Assembly (NCBI RefSeq): GCF_018785315.1
Contig: NZ_WQPN01000033.1
Span: 1-64,000, forward strand
Direction: 5' to 3'
Source: Clostridium sp. MCC353
GTDB taxonomy: Bacteria; Bacillota; Clostridia; Lachnospirales; Lachnospiraceae
Length of the DNA: 64,000 nt
The notes beneath the pieces were generated by a model. The model searched no databases and had not been told where the DNA came from. It saw nothing but the letters and a program-made list of their open reading frames with translations. The translations under genes and the position numbers were made by a program. This document shows, one piece after another, positions 1 through 8,433 of the stretch. Positions within the stretch are counted from its first letter, which is position 1. Each line of letters begins with the position of its first letter.

Positions 1-3000
1 TTTCATAGTAGTACTCTACCTTATACTCTGTATCTTCATCGGCTGTCCACTGGGCCACATATACGGCATCTTTCGTTACCGTATCCGCAACCTCAGGCTC
101 CCAGCCTGCGAAGGTGTATCCGGCGTTTCCTGCTGCGGTTCCCGTAAACTCAGGGGTCGCTGCATTGTAATCCAGGTTTTCTGTGGTTTCTGCCTTAAAG
201 GTTCCCTGGGTTCCCGGTTCGTAGGTTACGGTGAACTGCTGTTTAAAGTATACTTTCAGCACCAGGCTTCCGTCTCCGGCGACCGTGCCTTCCAAAATAT
301 TCAAGTTATCGGCATTCTCATCAAATGCATATCCGGTCTTAGCCGGAACCAGATCTTCGTCAGCCACCTTTACAGGGGTGTTTGTAAGGGCAAACCGGTC
401 TTCGGATTTATCATCGGCTGTCTGGGAATAAGTTCCCTGTTTCTGATAGAAATATTCCACATGGTATTTCACAGATTCCGGGCTCCAAATGGCTGTATAA
501 ACTGCGTCGCTTTCCACAGTTGGCTCAACGGCAGGATCCCATCTTTCAAATCTGTATCCGGGCCTTCCCTCTAAGTTTCCGCCAAATTCCGGTGTGGAAT
601 CTCCGTAAGGGATATCACTGTGGACGTCATTTTCAAATATTCCATAAGTTCCCGGTTTATAGGTAACCGTAAATGTCCGTTTAAAATAAAGTTTTAATAC
701 CAGGCCTGCTTCACCAATGGTTCCGGCGGTGATGTTGGCTGCATCTTCATCATAAACGTATTTATCCAATACAGGGATCTTATCGGCTGCTGTTACCGCT
801 ACGGTTTCACCGAAAACACCACTCCTTGACAGATCTTTATAACTTGTGGTTTCCGGGTAAATACCGTCCTGCTGGTAATAATATTCAACCGTATATCCGA
901 TAGCTGCTTTTCTTGTATAATACAGCTTGATGACCAGACTTCCGTCTGCCAGGATTACAGGGCTGTTCACTTCGCTGTCATTCGACCCTTTACGGGAATA
1001 GAACTTTGTAGCGTCTTCGTTATACTCAAATCCCGGATAGGTATTCGGCTCATACTCTGCGGTTCTTCCTGTGATTCCGGTTCCTGTGGTCCCTTCTTCT
1101 AAACTGTAGGTATCGGCATCCAGATCCTGAATGTAATGTTCAACCCGGTACTGCGTATTGCTGTTTCTCGTATAATAGAGCTTTAATACGGTCGAGCCGT
1201 CCGCTTCTACGGTCTCGGAACTTCTGCCGTCCACAATTCCTTCCTGATAGGTGAATCCCAGGTAATCCATTTTATATTCCTTGTCATAAACGGTTTCACC
1301 TGTGGTTGCGTATGCAGGTATGCTCTCATAGTATTCGAAATCGTCTGCTGATGCCGCCTGGTCCGCGTCGGCCTTCTGCCAATAGTGTTCCACTGTAATC
1401 CGCGTATTATTGGATGGCTTCCAGATCGCATACAGATCCACGTCTTCTTCCGGCATTACAAATACCGGCGCTCTCTGCCCTTCTTCCGGCAGCGGGTATT
1501 CAGGGTAACTGCTGTCCGGATTTCTGTCCCAGCCGGTAAATTCATAGCCGTCTCTGACAGGAAGTTTGCTGTAATCAACCGTAACCGTTTCTCCCGCATC
1601 ATACTGTACGATATCCGGGAAGTAATCAGTTCCTTTATTCGGATGATAAATAACCGAATATTTGGATTTTTCCTGGACGACTCCGTCCACATGCCATGCG
1701 TTGCTGGACCACTTGATCACGTACCATCTCACATACTGGGTTTCCGGATCAAAACTGTACCCGGCCTTTTCAGCCGCTGCCTGAATGGTGGCATCCGTAG
1801 GAATCTTACCCAGGTTCGCTTCCACGGCATCGAAATCATTGTTTACCCTCATCGCATTTTTAATAGTTCCGGCCATACCCGGCGATTTCGGGAAATAATC
1901 CTTTTCCTGGTATTGAGACGGCTCCGCCTGGATCACTCCGTCTTTACGCACGTAATACTGGGCTTTCACGGAGCCCTGGGCTTCCGTATCAATCCACCTT
2001 GCATAGAAATAAGTATCTTTTTTCAGTCCGGAATAAGTGATTTCCGGTCCGAATACATCGGTTGCCGATGCGCTTCCCACAACCCAGCCTGCGAATATCT
2101 TTTTGTCATTTCGGTTTTTCAAACCAATGGCCGATGCAGAAGGAAGTTCTACCGTACCGTTGGAAGAAATAGGAAGTATATGCGCCAGGCTTTCATCTTC
2201 CAGATATCCGCCTTCATTCTTATTGGGATAGAAAACAGCCTGATAAGACCAAACGGCATAATAGGTCGTGTCGTTGTTAACGCTTATAACAGCTCCCGGC
2301 AATATCAGGTTATCCCGGCTGGCTGGCCTTAACGACCATCCAAGTAATGCCCTGTCCCCATTGGTAAAGGAAGTTTCTTCCTGGGCCGGCATTACCAGCT
2401 TTCCATTTTCCATGGCCTTTTCAAAGGTCTTGGAACCGCTTCCTGTATTTGCATTGAACACCACATTATAAGACCATACTGCATAAAATCTGCTGTCGCT
2501 GGCCTTCACTTCCTGGCCTGGGAGGAACTGATTGGTTCTGTCGGTACGGCTCTTAGACCATCCGATTAATGTCTTCTCTCCATTGGTAAAGCCTGCTGCC
2601 TGCTGATCGGGCATGATGAATTTACCGTCGGAATTTTCTGCCAGGCAGAAGTCATCCCCTCTGCCTCCATTGGCACTGAAGACAGCTTCATAAGTCCAGA
2701 CCGCATAATAAACCGTATCCCGCTCCAAGGCCACGGAAGCGCCGGGAAGCAGTAAATTACTGCGGTTTCCGGATGATAAGGACCATCCAAGGAATTGACG
2801 TCTTCCATTTTCAAATCCAGTTTCATCAAGTTCCGGCAGTACAACGGTTCCGTCCTGGCCAGCCTGAACATAAAGATCGTTTCCGGTTCCTCCGTTGGCC
2901 TTAAATGATGCCGTATAAGACCAAATGGCATAATAATCATTGGAGGCAGCAGCCGACTGGATTGCTTCGCCCGGCTGCAGCAGAGTTTCCTGTCCGCCGC

Positions 3001-5602
3001 GTTCAGATGACCAGCCGAGGAACTGGCGGCTGCCATTTTCAAACCCTGTGGTTTCCAGATCCGGCATAGTTATGGTATCGCCGTCCACGCCCAGTTTATA
3101 TGTATCTTTATCGCCGTCGTTTGAATGGAAGGTGATCTTGGTCTGCTGCTTTTCAAACCACAGATATAAGTTCTTTCCTGACAGCTCTCTCCATTTGCTT
3201 TCACCGGAGTACCTGTATTCAACCTTTCCGGAATAAGACACGTGAATCTCCGCTACCCGCTTGCTGTCTGCGCTGTATGTGCCGGTGAGCAAAGTTCCTT
3301 TATAATCATAATTTTCCAGCAGGTCATCTTCATCCATCACTTTACCGGCAAGTTCTTCCATGGAAATATGGAGACCGGCTCCCCGGTAGTAATCTTCAAA
3401 ATCTCTGTCCAGTTCATTTCCGATCTGGCCGCCGGTCTGTACATCTTTGGTGATGAGGTTTAATTCAACATCTCTGCTGCCCCAATTCCAGAAAGTCACA
3501 ACATAAGTTGAAAAATGATCGGTACGGAATGCAACACTGCCCTCTCCGTCGATTCCCGAATCCTGCATCTCCGTCAATCCGGACATTCCTGCGCTGCTCA
3601 TGAATCTGGCAGCTCTCAACGGCTGGAGATAATAGACTTTAACGTCTTGGCTGTCTGCCAGCTCCGCTTCCAGCCCTTCAAAAATAACATTGACTTTGCC
3701 ATCCAGTTCATGAATCTCATTTCCGTCCGCATCATACAGCACAATGTCATATGCCTTCATATCCTGAAGCCGCATTTCTTCAGATCCTGCCGCTTCCACC
3801 AGATGCCATAACGGCTCTGTGTCCACCGGTTCTGCTACCGCATGATCCACTTCAATTCCCAGTTCCGCGGGAATCTCGATCCGGATGGAAATGTCCTCTC
3901 CGGTAACTTCCGTTTCGATCACAGTATCTTCTTCCGGTTCCAAAACAGCCGGAGTTTCAGGAATCAGCGCTTCTTCCGGTAAAAGTTCATCCTCAGAAGC
4001 CGTCTGCTCCATCAAACGTTCGAGACTGATCACAAACGCCCTGGCCGTATAGGTTTCATCCAGTTCCACCAGACCGTATACTTTGCCGCCTTTTAATGAT
4101 CCATAAACTGCCGCCGCTTCTTCATCCTGAATGTCTTCATCTAATATATCTGCGTCTATAATGTCTGCGTCTGTAATATCTGCGTCTGTGGGTTCTTCTG
4201 ATGATGCCGTAGTTTCTTCCGGTTCTGCGGAACTTGGATCATCGACTGAGATGATGGTTTCCGTTTCCGGTTCGGCCGGCGTTTCCACAGGGTCCGCTGC
4301 AGCGTCGGTTTCTTCTGGTAATGCGGTTGTTGGTTCTGCCGCTGATTCTATTGCTGATTCTGCTTTTGTCGGTTCTGCTGCCGATGGTTCCACCGGTTCG
4401 GTTATAACCGGTTCCGCAGCCTCCGGTTCTGCTGCCGTCGGTTCCGCAGACGCCGATTCACTTACTGCCGAATCCTGCTTCCGGCTGCTTTCCTCTTCTT
4501 CCGTTTTTTCTTCTGCCGGTTCCATCATGGTTTCCAGAGAAGCTGCTACTCTCGGAACGCGATGAACGGACATTGCCACCATTTCACCTTCCGGTTCCAC
4601 TGCCACATTGTCTTCCAATGAAGCTGCCGCATCCTCTGTTTCTTCCGCAGCTTCTGTCTCTTGGGCCGCTTCCGTTTCTTCAGCTGTTTCCGTCGTAACT
4701 TCTTCCGGAATTTCAGCTTCGGTTTCTTCCTCTGCCGATTCCGACGGGCTTTCTTCCGAAACTGCCGCTGTGGTAGTCTCTTCTGCAGCAGCCTCTTCCG
4801 CTGAACTCTCTTTTGCTGTTGTTTCTTCCGGTGTTGTCTCCGGTTCCGTTACATGTTCCGTTGATTCCGTTTCAGGAGAAGTCTCTTCTGCTGATGTTTC
4901 TTCCGTATCCGGTATCTGTACGCCTTCTGTTGTTTCAGACGGCTGTGTCGTCTCCTCCGTACCGGTTTCCCCCGGTCCCTGAGGCTGGCTTTCCGTTGAT
5001 TCTTCCGGCAAAGTCACTTCCGGCTCGGTTTCCTCCGGCTTTGTCTCTTCCTCTTTATCAACGATGTCCGCTTCACCTGCAACACGTTCCGTTGCGCTCT
5101 CAACAGTGATCACATCCGAGGCATAACCATTCACATTGATCTGAACATTCTTATCTTCAATGGAATAGTTTGCAAAAAGGAAAATGATCTCCTTTTTGTC
5201 TCCGTCCACTCTCACAAATGTCCTGAGACCGGTGCCGTCGGCTATCTTATCTCCGCTGTAATTCGAATCAAATTCATAGACCGTACTTCCGCTGCCTCCA
5301 AACAGTTTTTTATACTTAGAAGACAGGCTCGATTTCGTCCCCTCTGTAAACAGCAGCGCCGACGGATCAAATTCCTCGCCGTCTTCAATCGCCGCTAAAG
5401 CCGCCTCCTGAATCTCATCCCGGTCTAATATAAAGATTGAATCCGGCGTGCGCTTTAACCCCTGCACCGCCTCGGCCGCATATACAATCGATGCTTGATT
5501 GGCCACATTGCCGAAAACCATCAGAAATGATAAGATAAATGAAATGATTCTTTTTCTCTGAAACAGGTTTGCCGGCGTTTTTCGTTTTTTACCCTTTTCC
5601 AT
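1..5602 (-). CDS. InlB B-repeat / MucBP-type secreted surface protein (C-terminus beyond left edge)
   Basis: The frame is open from an ATG at 5602, which has a GGAGG Shine-Dalgarno just upstream, to the left edge: 1867 codons with no stop. Residues 1-45 form a Sec signal peptide, with a basic start, a hydrophobic core (ISFILSFLMVFG) and likely cleavage near VYAA. Residues about 170-490 are Glu/Thr/Ser/Pro-rich low complexity, a stalk-like region. A globular part follows (about 500-800). Next come four to five units of about 60 residues of the InlB/Flg_new type, with the signature NG.(R/E)..LGWS...YYAVWSY (nt about 2,230-3,150). From nt about 1,400 to the edge, MucBP-like units (Y.VEYYYQ...LKLYY.R) alternate with VTY.PGT.G.F...GW.P...AVY..W units. 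This architecture is typical of cell-wall adhesins of gut Firmicutes. The anchor signal lies outside the window, so the mode of attachment is unknown. The gene starts 24 bp after the 160-residue gene at 5627 and is probably co-transcribed with it. Confidence 0.88.
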   Translation of the reverse strand, partial: MEKGKKRKTPANLFQRKRIISFILSFLMVFGNVANQASIVYAAEAVQGLKRTPDSIFILDRDEIQEAALAAIEDGEEFDPSALLFTEGTKSSLSSKYKKLFGGSGSTVYEFDSNYSGDKIADGTGLRTFVRVDGDKKEIIFLFANYSIEDKNVQINVNGYASDVITVESATERVAGEADIVDKEEETKPEETEPEVTLPEESTESQPQGPGETGTEETTQPSETTEGVQIPDTEETSAEETSPETESTEHVTEPETTPEETTAKESSAEEAAAEETTTAAVSEESPSESAEEETEAEIPEEVTTETAEETEAAQETEAAEETEDAAASLEDNVAVEPEGEMVAMSVHRVPRVAASLETMMEPAEEKTEEEESSRKQDSAVSESASAEPTAAEPEAAEPVITEPVEPSAAEPTKAESAIESAAEPTTALPEETDAAADPVETPAEPETETIISVDDPSSAEPEETTASSEEPTDADITDADIIDADILDEDIQDEEAAAVYGSLKGGKVYGLVELDETYTARAFVISLERLMEQTASEDELLPEEALIPETPAVLEPEEDTVIETEVTGEDISIRIEIPAELGIEVDHAVAEPVDTEPLWHLVEAAGSEEMRLQDMKAYDIVLYDADGNEIHELDGKVNVIFEGLEAELADSQDVKVYYLQPLRAARFMSSAGMSGLTEMQDSGIDGEGSVAFRTDHFSTYVVTFWNWGSRDVELNLITKDVQTGGQIGNELDRDFEDYYRGAGLHISMEELAGKVMDEDDLLENYDYKGTLLTGTYSADSKRVAEIHVSYSGKVEYRYSGESKWRELSGKNLYLWFEKQQTKITFHSNDGDKDTYKLGVDGDTITMPDLETTGFENGSRQFLGWSSERGGQETLLQPGEAIQSAAASNDYYAIWSYTASFKANGGTGNDLYVQAGQDGTVVLPELDETGFENGRRQFLGWSLSSGNRSNLLLPGASVALERDTVYYAVWTYEAVFSANGGRGDDFCLAENSDGKFIMPDQQAAGFTNGEKTLIGWSKSRTDRTNQFLPGQEVKASDSRFYAVWSYNVVFNANTGSGSKTFEKAMENGKLVMPAQEETSFTNGDRALLGWSLRPASRDNLILPGAVISVNNDTTYYAVWSYQAVFYPNKNEGGYLEDESLAHILPISSNGTVELPSASAIGLKNRNDKKIFAGWVVGSASATDVFGPEITYSGLKKDTYFYARWIDTEAQGSVKAQYYVRKDGVIQAEPSQYQEKDYFPKSPGMAGTIKNAMRVNNDFDAVEANLGKIPTDATIQAAAEKAGYSFDPETQYVRWYVIKWSSNAWHVDGVVQEKSKYSVIYHPNKGTDYFPDIVQYDAGETVTVDYSKLPVRDGYEFTGWDRNPDSSYPEYPLPEEGQRAPVFVMPEEDVDLYAIWKPSNNTRITVEHYWQKADADQAASADDFEYYESIPAYATTGETVYDKEYKMDYLGFTYQEGIVDGRSSETVEADGSTVLKLYYTRNSNTQYRVEHYIQDLDADTYSLEEGTTGTGITGRTAEYEPNTYPGFEYNEDATKFYSRKGSNDSEVNSPVILADGSLVIKLYYTRKAAIGYTVEYYYQQDGIYPETTSYKDLSRSGVFGETVAVTAADKIPVLDKYVYDEDAANITAGTIGEAGLVLKLYFKRTFTVTYKPGTYGIFENDVHSDIPYGDSTPEFGGNLEGRPGYRFERWDPAVEPTVESDAVYTAIWSPESVKYHVEYFYQKQGTYSQTADDKSEDRFALTNTPVKVADEDLVPAKTGYAFDENADNLNILEGTVAGDGSLVLKVYFKQQFTVTYEPGTQGTFKAETTENLDYNAATPEFTGTAAGNAGYTFAGWEPEVADTVTKDAVYVAQWTADEDTEYKVEYYYE
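4120..5080 (-). repeat. Glu/Thr/Ser-rich low-complexity stalk with short DADI-type peptide repeats
   Basis: Inside the surface protein, codons about 175-490 are dominated by Glu, Thr, Ser, Ala and Pro, with clusters such as EETTP, ETEAA and SAEP. At nt about 4130-4190 the protein contains near-identical five-residue units (TDADI, TDADI, IDADI, LDEDI) followed by QDEE. The composition suggests an extended, probably unfolded or glycosylated spacer that holds the repeat domains away from the wall. That role is inference. Confidence 0.7.
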
Positions 5603-5626
5603 GTCTTTCCTCCTATTTTGCTGAAT

Positions 5627-6109
5627 TTAAAGCATTTTTTCCTTTACTGACCTGTCACCATCCTTTGTTTTGACGTTCAGCGCTCCGTCAATCAGTTTTA
5701 GTAATTCCAGAGCACTTCTGAAGCTGGAACACTGCTGGGTTTCAGCCCACATAATATTCCCCTGCCAGGTCGCATTCTGACGGTATTGTACATGAACCAC
5801 AAATGTGGCCCTGCTTCCCGACTGGCTGATAATGTCCTCTGTTTTCAGCACCTGCATCATCCCTTCTTTCTTCTGAATCCGGTTTGTTTTATCTTTTGCA
5901 AAATGCCTCACTGCGGTTGACGCCTGGGGATACCCGATGCGGTCGAACAAATACTCCATTCTGTTTACAAGCTGGCCCAGCTCTTCAAATAAAAAAGGCT
6001 GTTTCGAATACTTGTCATACATCCGTCCCACATATCTGCCTCCACCCGCTTTATCAATACAGATGCACAATAAATTGGGAGCGGATACATGAATTTGACT
6101 TTTTACCAT
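5627..6109 (-). CDS. Small conserved Clostridial protein of unknown function, cotranscribed with the InlB-repeat protein
   Basis: This is a 160-residue cytoplasmic-looking protein with no signal peptide or membrane segment. I set the start at the ATG at 6109 (MVKSQIHVSAPN) because AAGGAGG lies 8 nt upstream. The longer frame from 6130 would place that ribosome binding site inside the coding region. The C-terminal half has the block FVVHVQYRQNATWQGNI, then FRSALELLKLID. I recognise this block from many uncharacterised Lachnospiraceae proteins that sit next to surface-protein or SARP-regulator genes, but I know of no assigned function. It lies 24 bp upstream of the surface protein and downstream of the SARP terminator, so it heads a two-gene unit. 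A role in expression or export of the adhesin is only a guess from position. Confidence 0.75.
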   Translation of the reverse strand: MVKSQIHVSAPNLLCICIDKAGGGRYVGRMYDKYSKQPFLFEELGQLVNRMEYLFDRIGYPQASTAVRHFAKDKTNRIQKKEGMMQVLKTEDIISQSGSRATFVVHVQYRQNATWQGNIMWAETQQCSSFRSALELLKLIDGALNVKTKDGDRSVKEKML

Positions 6110-6149
6110 CCACTCTGCCTCCTTCTGCATCCTATGGATTTATTTTATC

Positions 6150-6180
6150 ATTATGGGTGTTACTCCAAGCGTTACTTCCT
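6150..6180 (-). promoter_or_regulatory. Direct repeats upstream of the 5627 gene, candidate regulator site
   Basis: On the plus strand GTGTTACT (6157-6164) and GCGTTACT (6169-6176) are near-identical 8-mers with a 12-bp period, about 50 bp upstream of the start codon at 6109. SARP/OmpR-type regulators bind short direct repeats spaced about one helical turn apart, and a SARP-type gene is the neighbour. The spacing of 12 rather than 11 makes this weak. Confidence 0.25.
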
Positions 6181-6210
6181 TAATGTTTAATGAAATAATT
6201 TTAATTTTTC

Positions 6211-6242
6211 GTAATAAAAAGGACGTTCGAATTGAACGTCCT
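6211..6242 (-). terminator. Rho-independent terminator of the SARP-type regulator
   Basis: A perfect 9-bp stem (AGGACGTTC and GAACGTCCT, 6220-6242) with a 5-nt loop is followed on the minus strand by TTTTTATTA. It lies 75 bp downstream of the regulator's stop codon and separates it from the 5627 gene. Confidence 0.85.
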
Positions 6243-6316
6243 GTCTTCCTGGATAACGATTAAACTGTCTCTTCCTTTTTCCTGCCTTCTCCCAATCCAT
6301 ATTCTGCCGGTCAGCT

Positions 6317-7582
6317 CTAATCTTCCCACCCCGAATGAAAATCAGCCAACTGGGCCTGGCTTTCTTGGGAATCCATATCGGCCGCCGAGGTCACGTAGTA
6401 GCGGATTTCCACTTTCCGGCCGCTGTATATCATCTCAAACTGCCGGTCAATCCGATCCGTTATGATGGAGCAGGCTTCTATGCAGAGCCCTGTGAGCAGT
6501 ATGAGAAATTGATTCGGGCTGTATCTTGTGTAAAGATCCCCCCTCCGCAGGGAACGCCCGATAGCCCTGTACAGGTTCTCAACCACCTGTATAAGGCCCT
6601 CATCGTCATGATCCAGAGGAATCCCCTTTTTATCAGTCAGCGTACAAAGCATCAGATAAACGGACTGGCCGCTGCGCTCCGTCATCCTGACGATCAGCCG
6701 GTAGCTGTCAATAAAGCTGGGATAGCCGCAGTAATAAGCTCCAGACTTTGATTCCTTTTCCTTCAGGCTGCCCTTAACATCCATAATCGCTCCTGCGTCA
6801 TAATGGATCTGGCCGCACATGGCCCGGAATCTGGCCAGCATTTTCTCAGAAGGCGGCAGCCCCAATTCTTTAAACATCATATTCGTAGCATATTCATAAA
6901 TACCCAGGGCCTCTTTGTACCGTTTCAGGGCCATCAGACAGTCTATTTGAAGAAGCTGCCATTCCTCAAAAGGATATATTTGAGCCGCCCTGGTACATAA
7001 TTCCAGCATCTCTTCATACTCTCCACGTGCCTTTAACTGGGAACAAGCTTCCCTCAGACAGGAAAAATACAGTTCCTGATAGCGCACGCTTATGACGGCC
7101 ACCCACTCCTCAGCCGCCATTAGAGGAAGAAATTCCCCGCAGTACCGTTTGCAGACCGAAACAAGCTGATCCAATCGCCTTTCCTCTTGATTTAAAGCTT
7201 CTTCGGCCGATCGTTCAAAACACACCGCGTCAACCACCGTGGTAATATGATCGGGTTTCCAGTAATAAACGCCGTTTTGATACCGTATGTATTCATCCTC
7301 AGGCAGCCCTGATTCCGCCAGCAGTTTCCTTAGCCTGAAAATAACCGCTCTTAAACTATTGGCCGGATTCGTTTTTTCTTCCCTTCCATATAACATTGCC
7401 AACAGCTTATTTCTGGCAATCCCCTCATCTCCATAATATAGCAGGGCGCTTAAAAGGTGAATGCTTTTATTATTGATATTGCATGCCAGCGTCAGCGGTT
7501 TTTCATCAAACAGCAGAGAAAAACCTCCCATCATATTCACATTCAAACAGCCCTGTTTTATCACCGATACATCATTTTCCAT
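6317..7582 (-). CDS. SARP/BTAD-family transcriptional regulator with a degenerate GGDEF-like C-terminus
   Basis: The protein has 421 residues. Residues about 12-110 form an OmpR/SARP-type winged helix: a small N-terminal strand region (LNVNMMGGFSLLFDEKPL), NKSIHLLSALLYY, then NSLRAVIFRLRKLL and the wing around YYWKP. Residues about 118-262 are a bacterial transcriptional activation domain of TPR type (AVISVRYQELYFSCLREAC, RYKEALGIYEYATNMMFKELGLPPS). The last 130 residues resemble a GGDEF domain. LRRGDLYTRYSPNQFLILL (346-363) matches the LR..D...RYGGDEF..LL pattern, with SPNQF at 355-359 in place of the catalytic GGDEF. The tail should therefore be unable to make cyclic-di-GMP, but it could sense a ligand or mediate dimerisation. 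It is divergent from the superoxide reductase gene and upstream of the 5627/surface-protein unit, which is its most likely target by position. Confidence 0.85.
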   Translation of the reverse strand: MENDVSVIKQGCLNVNMMGGFSLLFDEKPLTLACNINNKSIHLLSALLYYGDEGIARNKLLAMLYGREEKTNPANSLRAVIFRLRKLLAESGLPEDEYIRYQNGVYYWKPDHITTVVDAVCFERSAEEALNQEERRLDQLVSVCKRYCGEFLPLMAAEEWVAVISVRYQELYFSCLREACSQLKARGEYEEMLELCTRAAQIYPFEEWQLLQIDCLMALKRYKEALGIYEYATNMMFKELGLPPSEKMLARFRAMCGQIHYDAGAIMDVKGSLKEKESKSGAYYCGYPSFIDSYRLIVRMTERSGQSVYLMLCTLTDKKGIPLDHDDEGLIQVVENLYRAIGRSLRRGDLYTRYSPNQFLILLTGLCIEACSIITDRIDRQFEMIYSGRKVEIRYYVTSAADMDSQESQAQLADFHSGWED

Positions 7583-7925
7583 AACTCTTCATCATTCCTT
7601 TTCCAAAAGGAATGTCCTCTCCCACAAATCTCTTCATCTTTAATTATGTAAGAATCCTGCCAAACGCAATCTTTTTCCATAGGACAGTATATCACATAAT
7701 TTTATAAAAATCATTTTTTTATGACACATTTCATATTAATATGAAATTATCGCACAACAACGACATTTTGATATATTCACTGCATTTTCACTCCATTCTT
7801 CCTTAAAAAGCTGATTGGCAGGTGTGTATAATCAAATCATATATGCAGATACTAAATGAGATTAAGATGTATCATTATCAATTTTGTATCCGTAAATCAT
7901 TAAGAAGACAGGAGGACGGACTTTT
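7583..7925. promoter_or_regulatory. Divergent promoter region with a 20-bp perfect palindrome (7728-7747)
   Basis: This 343-bp AT-rich intergenic region serves the SARP-type gene (minus) and the superoxide reductase gene (plus). It contains an exact 20-bp palindrome, ATTTCATATT followed by AATATGAAAT, at 7728-7747, which looks like a dimeric repressor operator. A plus-strand TATAAT lies at about 7827-7832, before the reductase gene, and a minus-strand TATACT lies near 7687-7692, before the regulator. The reductase has an excellent ribosome binding site (AGGAGG at 7910-7915). Neither promoter has a strong -35 box. Confidence 0.5.
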
Positions 7926-8312
7926 ATGGACAAAAAAGGCAGATTTTATATGTGTGAAGAATGTAAGAGCATTGTAGAACTGGTTGAAGGAGAAAAAGCC
8001 CCTATTGAATGCTGCGGCGGCAAATTAAAGGAAATAAATCCCAAGAAAAGTGAGGGAGCTGCTGAAAAGCACATCCCTCAGGTCAAAGTAGAAGGAAATG
8101 TGGCAACCGTATTGGTGGGCAGCGTTTTCCATCCCATGCAGGACGGACATCATATCGGATGGGTTGCCGTTTACACCAATAAAGGAGTTTACCGGAAAAA
8201 GCTGGAAATCGGCAAAGACCCGGTTGTTGAATTCCTGTTGTCCGATGGGGAAAAGATTTCTGCGGTCTATGCGTATTGTAATGAACATGGGATTTGGGAA
8301 GCGGATTTGTAG
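7926..8312 (+). CDS. dfx: Desulfoferrodoxin (two-iron superoxide reductase)
   Basis: This 128-residue cytoplasmic enzyme reduces superoxide to hydrogen peroxide without producing oxygen (EC 1.15.1.2), a standard defence in anaerobes. The N-terminal desulforedoxin-type rubredoxin-like site has Cys10, Cys13, Cys29 and Cys30. The catalytic iron site is complete: Glu47-Lys48-His49, His69 in FHPM, His75 in GHHIGW, and Cys118 and His121 in YCNEHGIW. Length and ligand spacing match class I (2Fe) enzymes such as Desulfovibrio Dfx. It is one of only two plus-strand genes in the window and stands alone, divergent from the SARP-type regulator. Electrons probably come from rubredoxin, which is not encoded here. 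Confidence 0.95.
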   Translation: MDKKGRFYMCEECKSIVELVEGEKAPIECCGGKLKEINPKKSEGAAEKHIPQVKVEGNVATVLVGSVFHPMQDGHHIGWVAVYTNKGVYRKKLEIGKDPVVEFLLSDGEKISAVYAYCNEHGIWEADL

Positions 8313-8343
8313 GTTTAGATTCAGAGGGTAGGTTGCTCTGCTT

Positions 8344-8391
8344 AATAAGAAAAAAGAATCCCCCTGGGAGTTGATACTCTCTGGGGGATTC
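8344..8391 (-). terminator. Terminator of the Fe-S scaffold/GGGtGRT unit, between convergent genes
   Basis: GAATCCCCC (8356-8364) pairs with GGGGGATTC (8383-8391). On the minus strand the stem is followed by TTTTTTCTTATT, so it terminates the gene ending at 8434. It may also stop the plus-strand reductase transcript, although the plus-side T-tract is poor. Confidence 0.85.
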
Positions 8392-8433
8392 GTCTGTGTA
8401 TTTTTAGTATACATTTGTTTTTCTCTGTTGATC

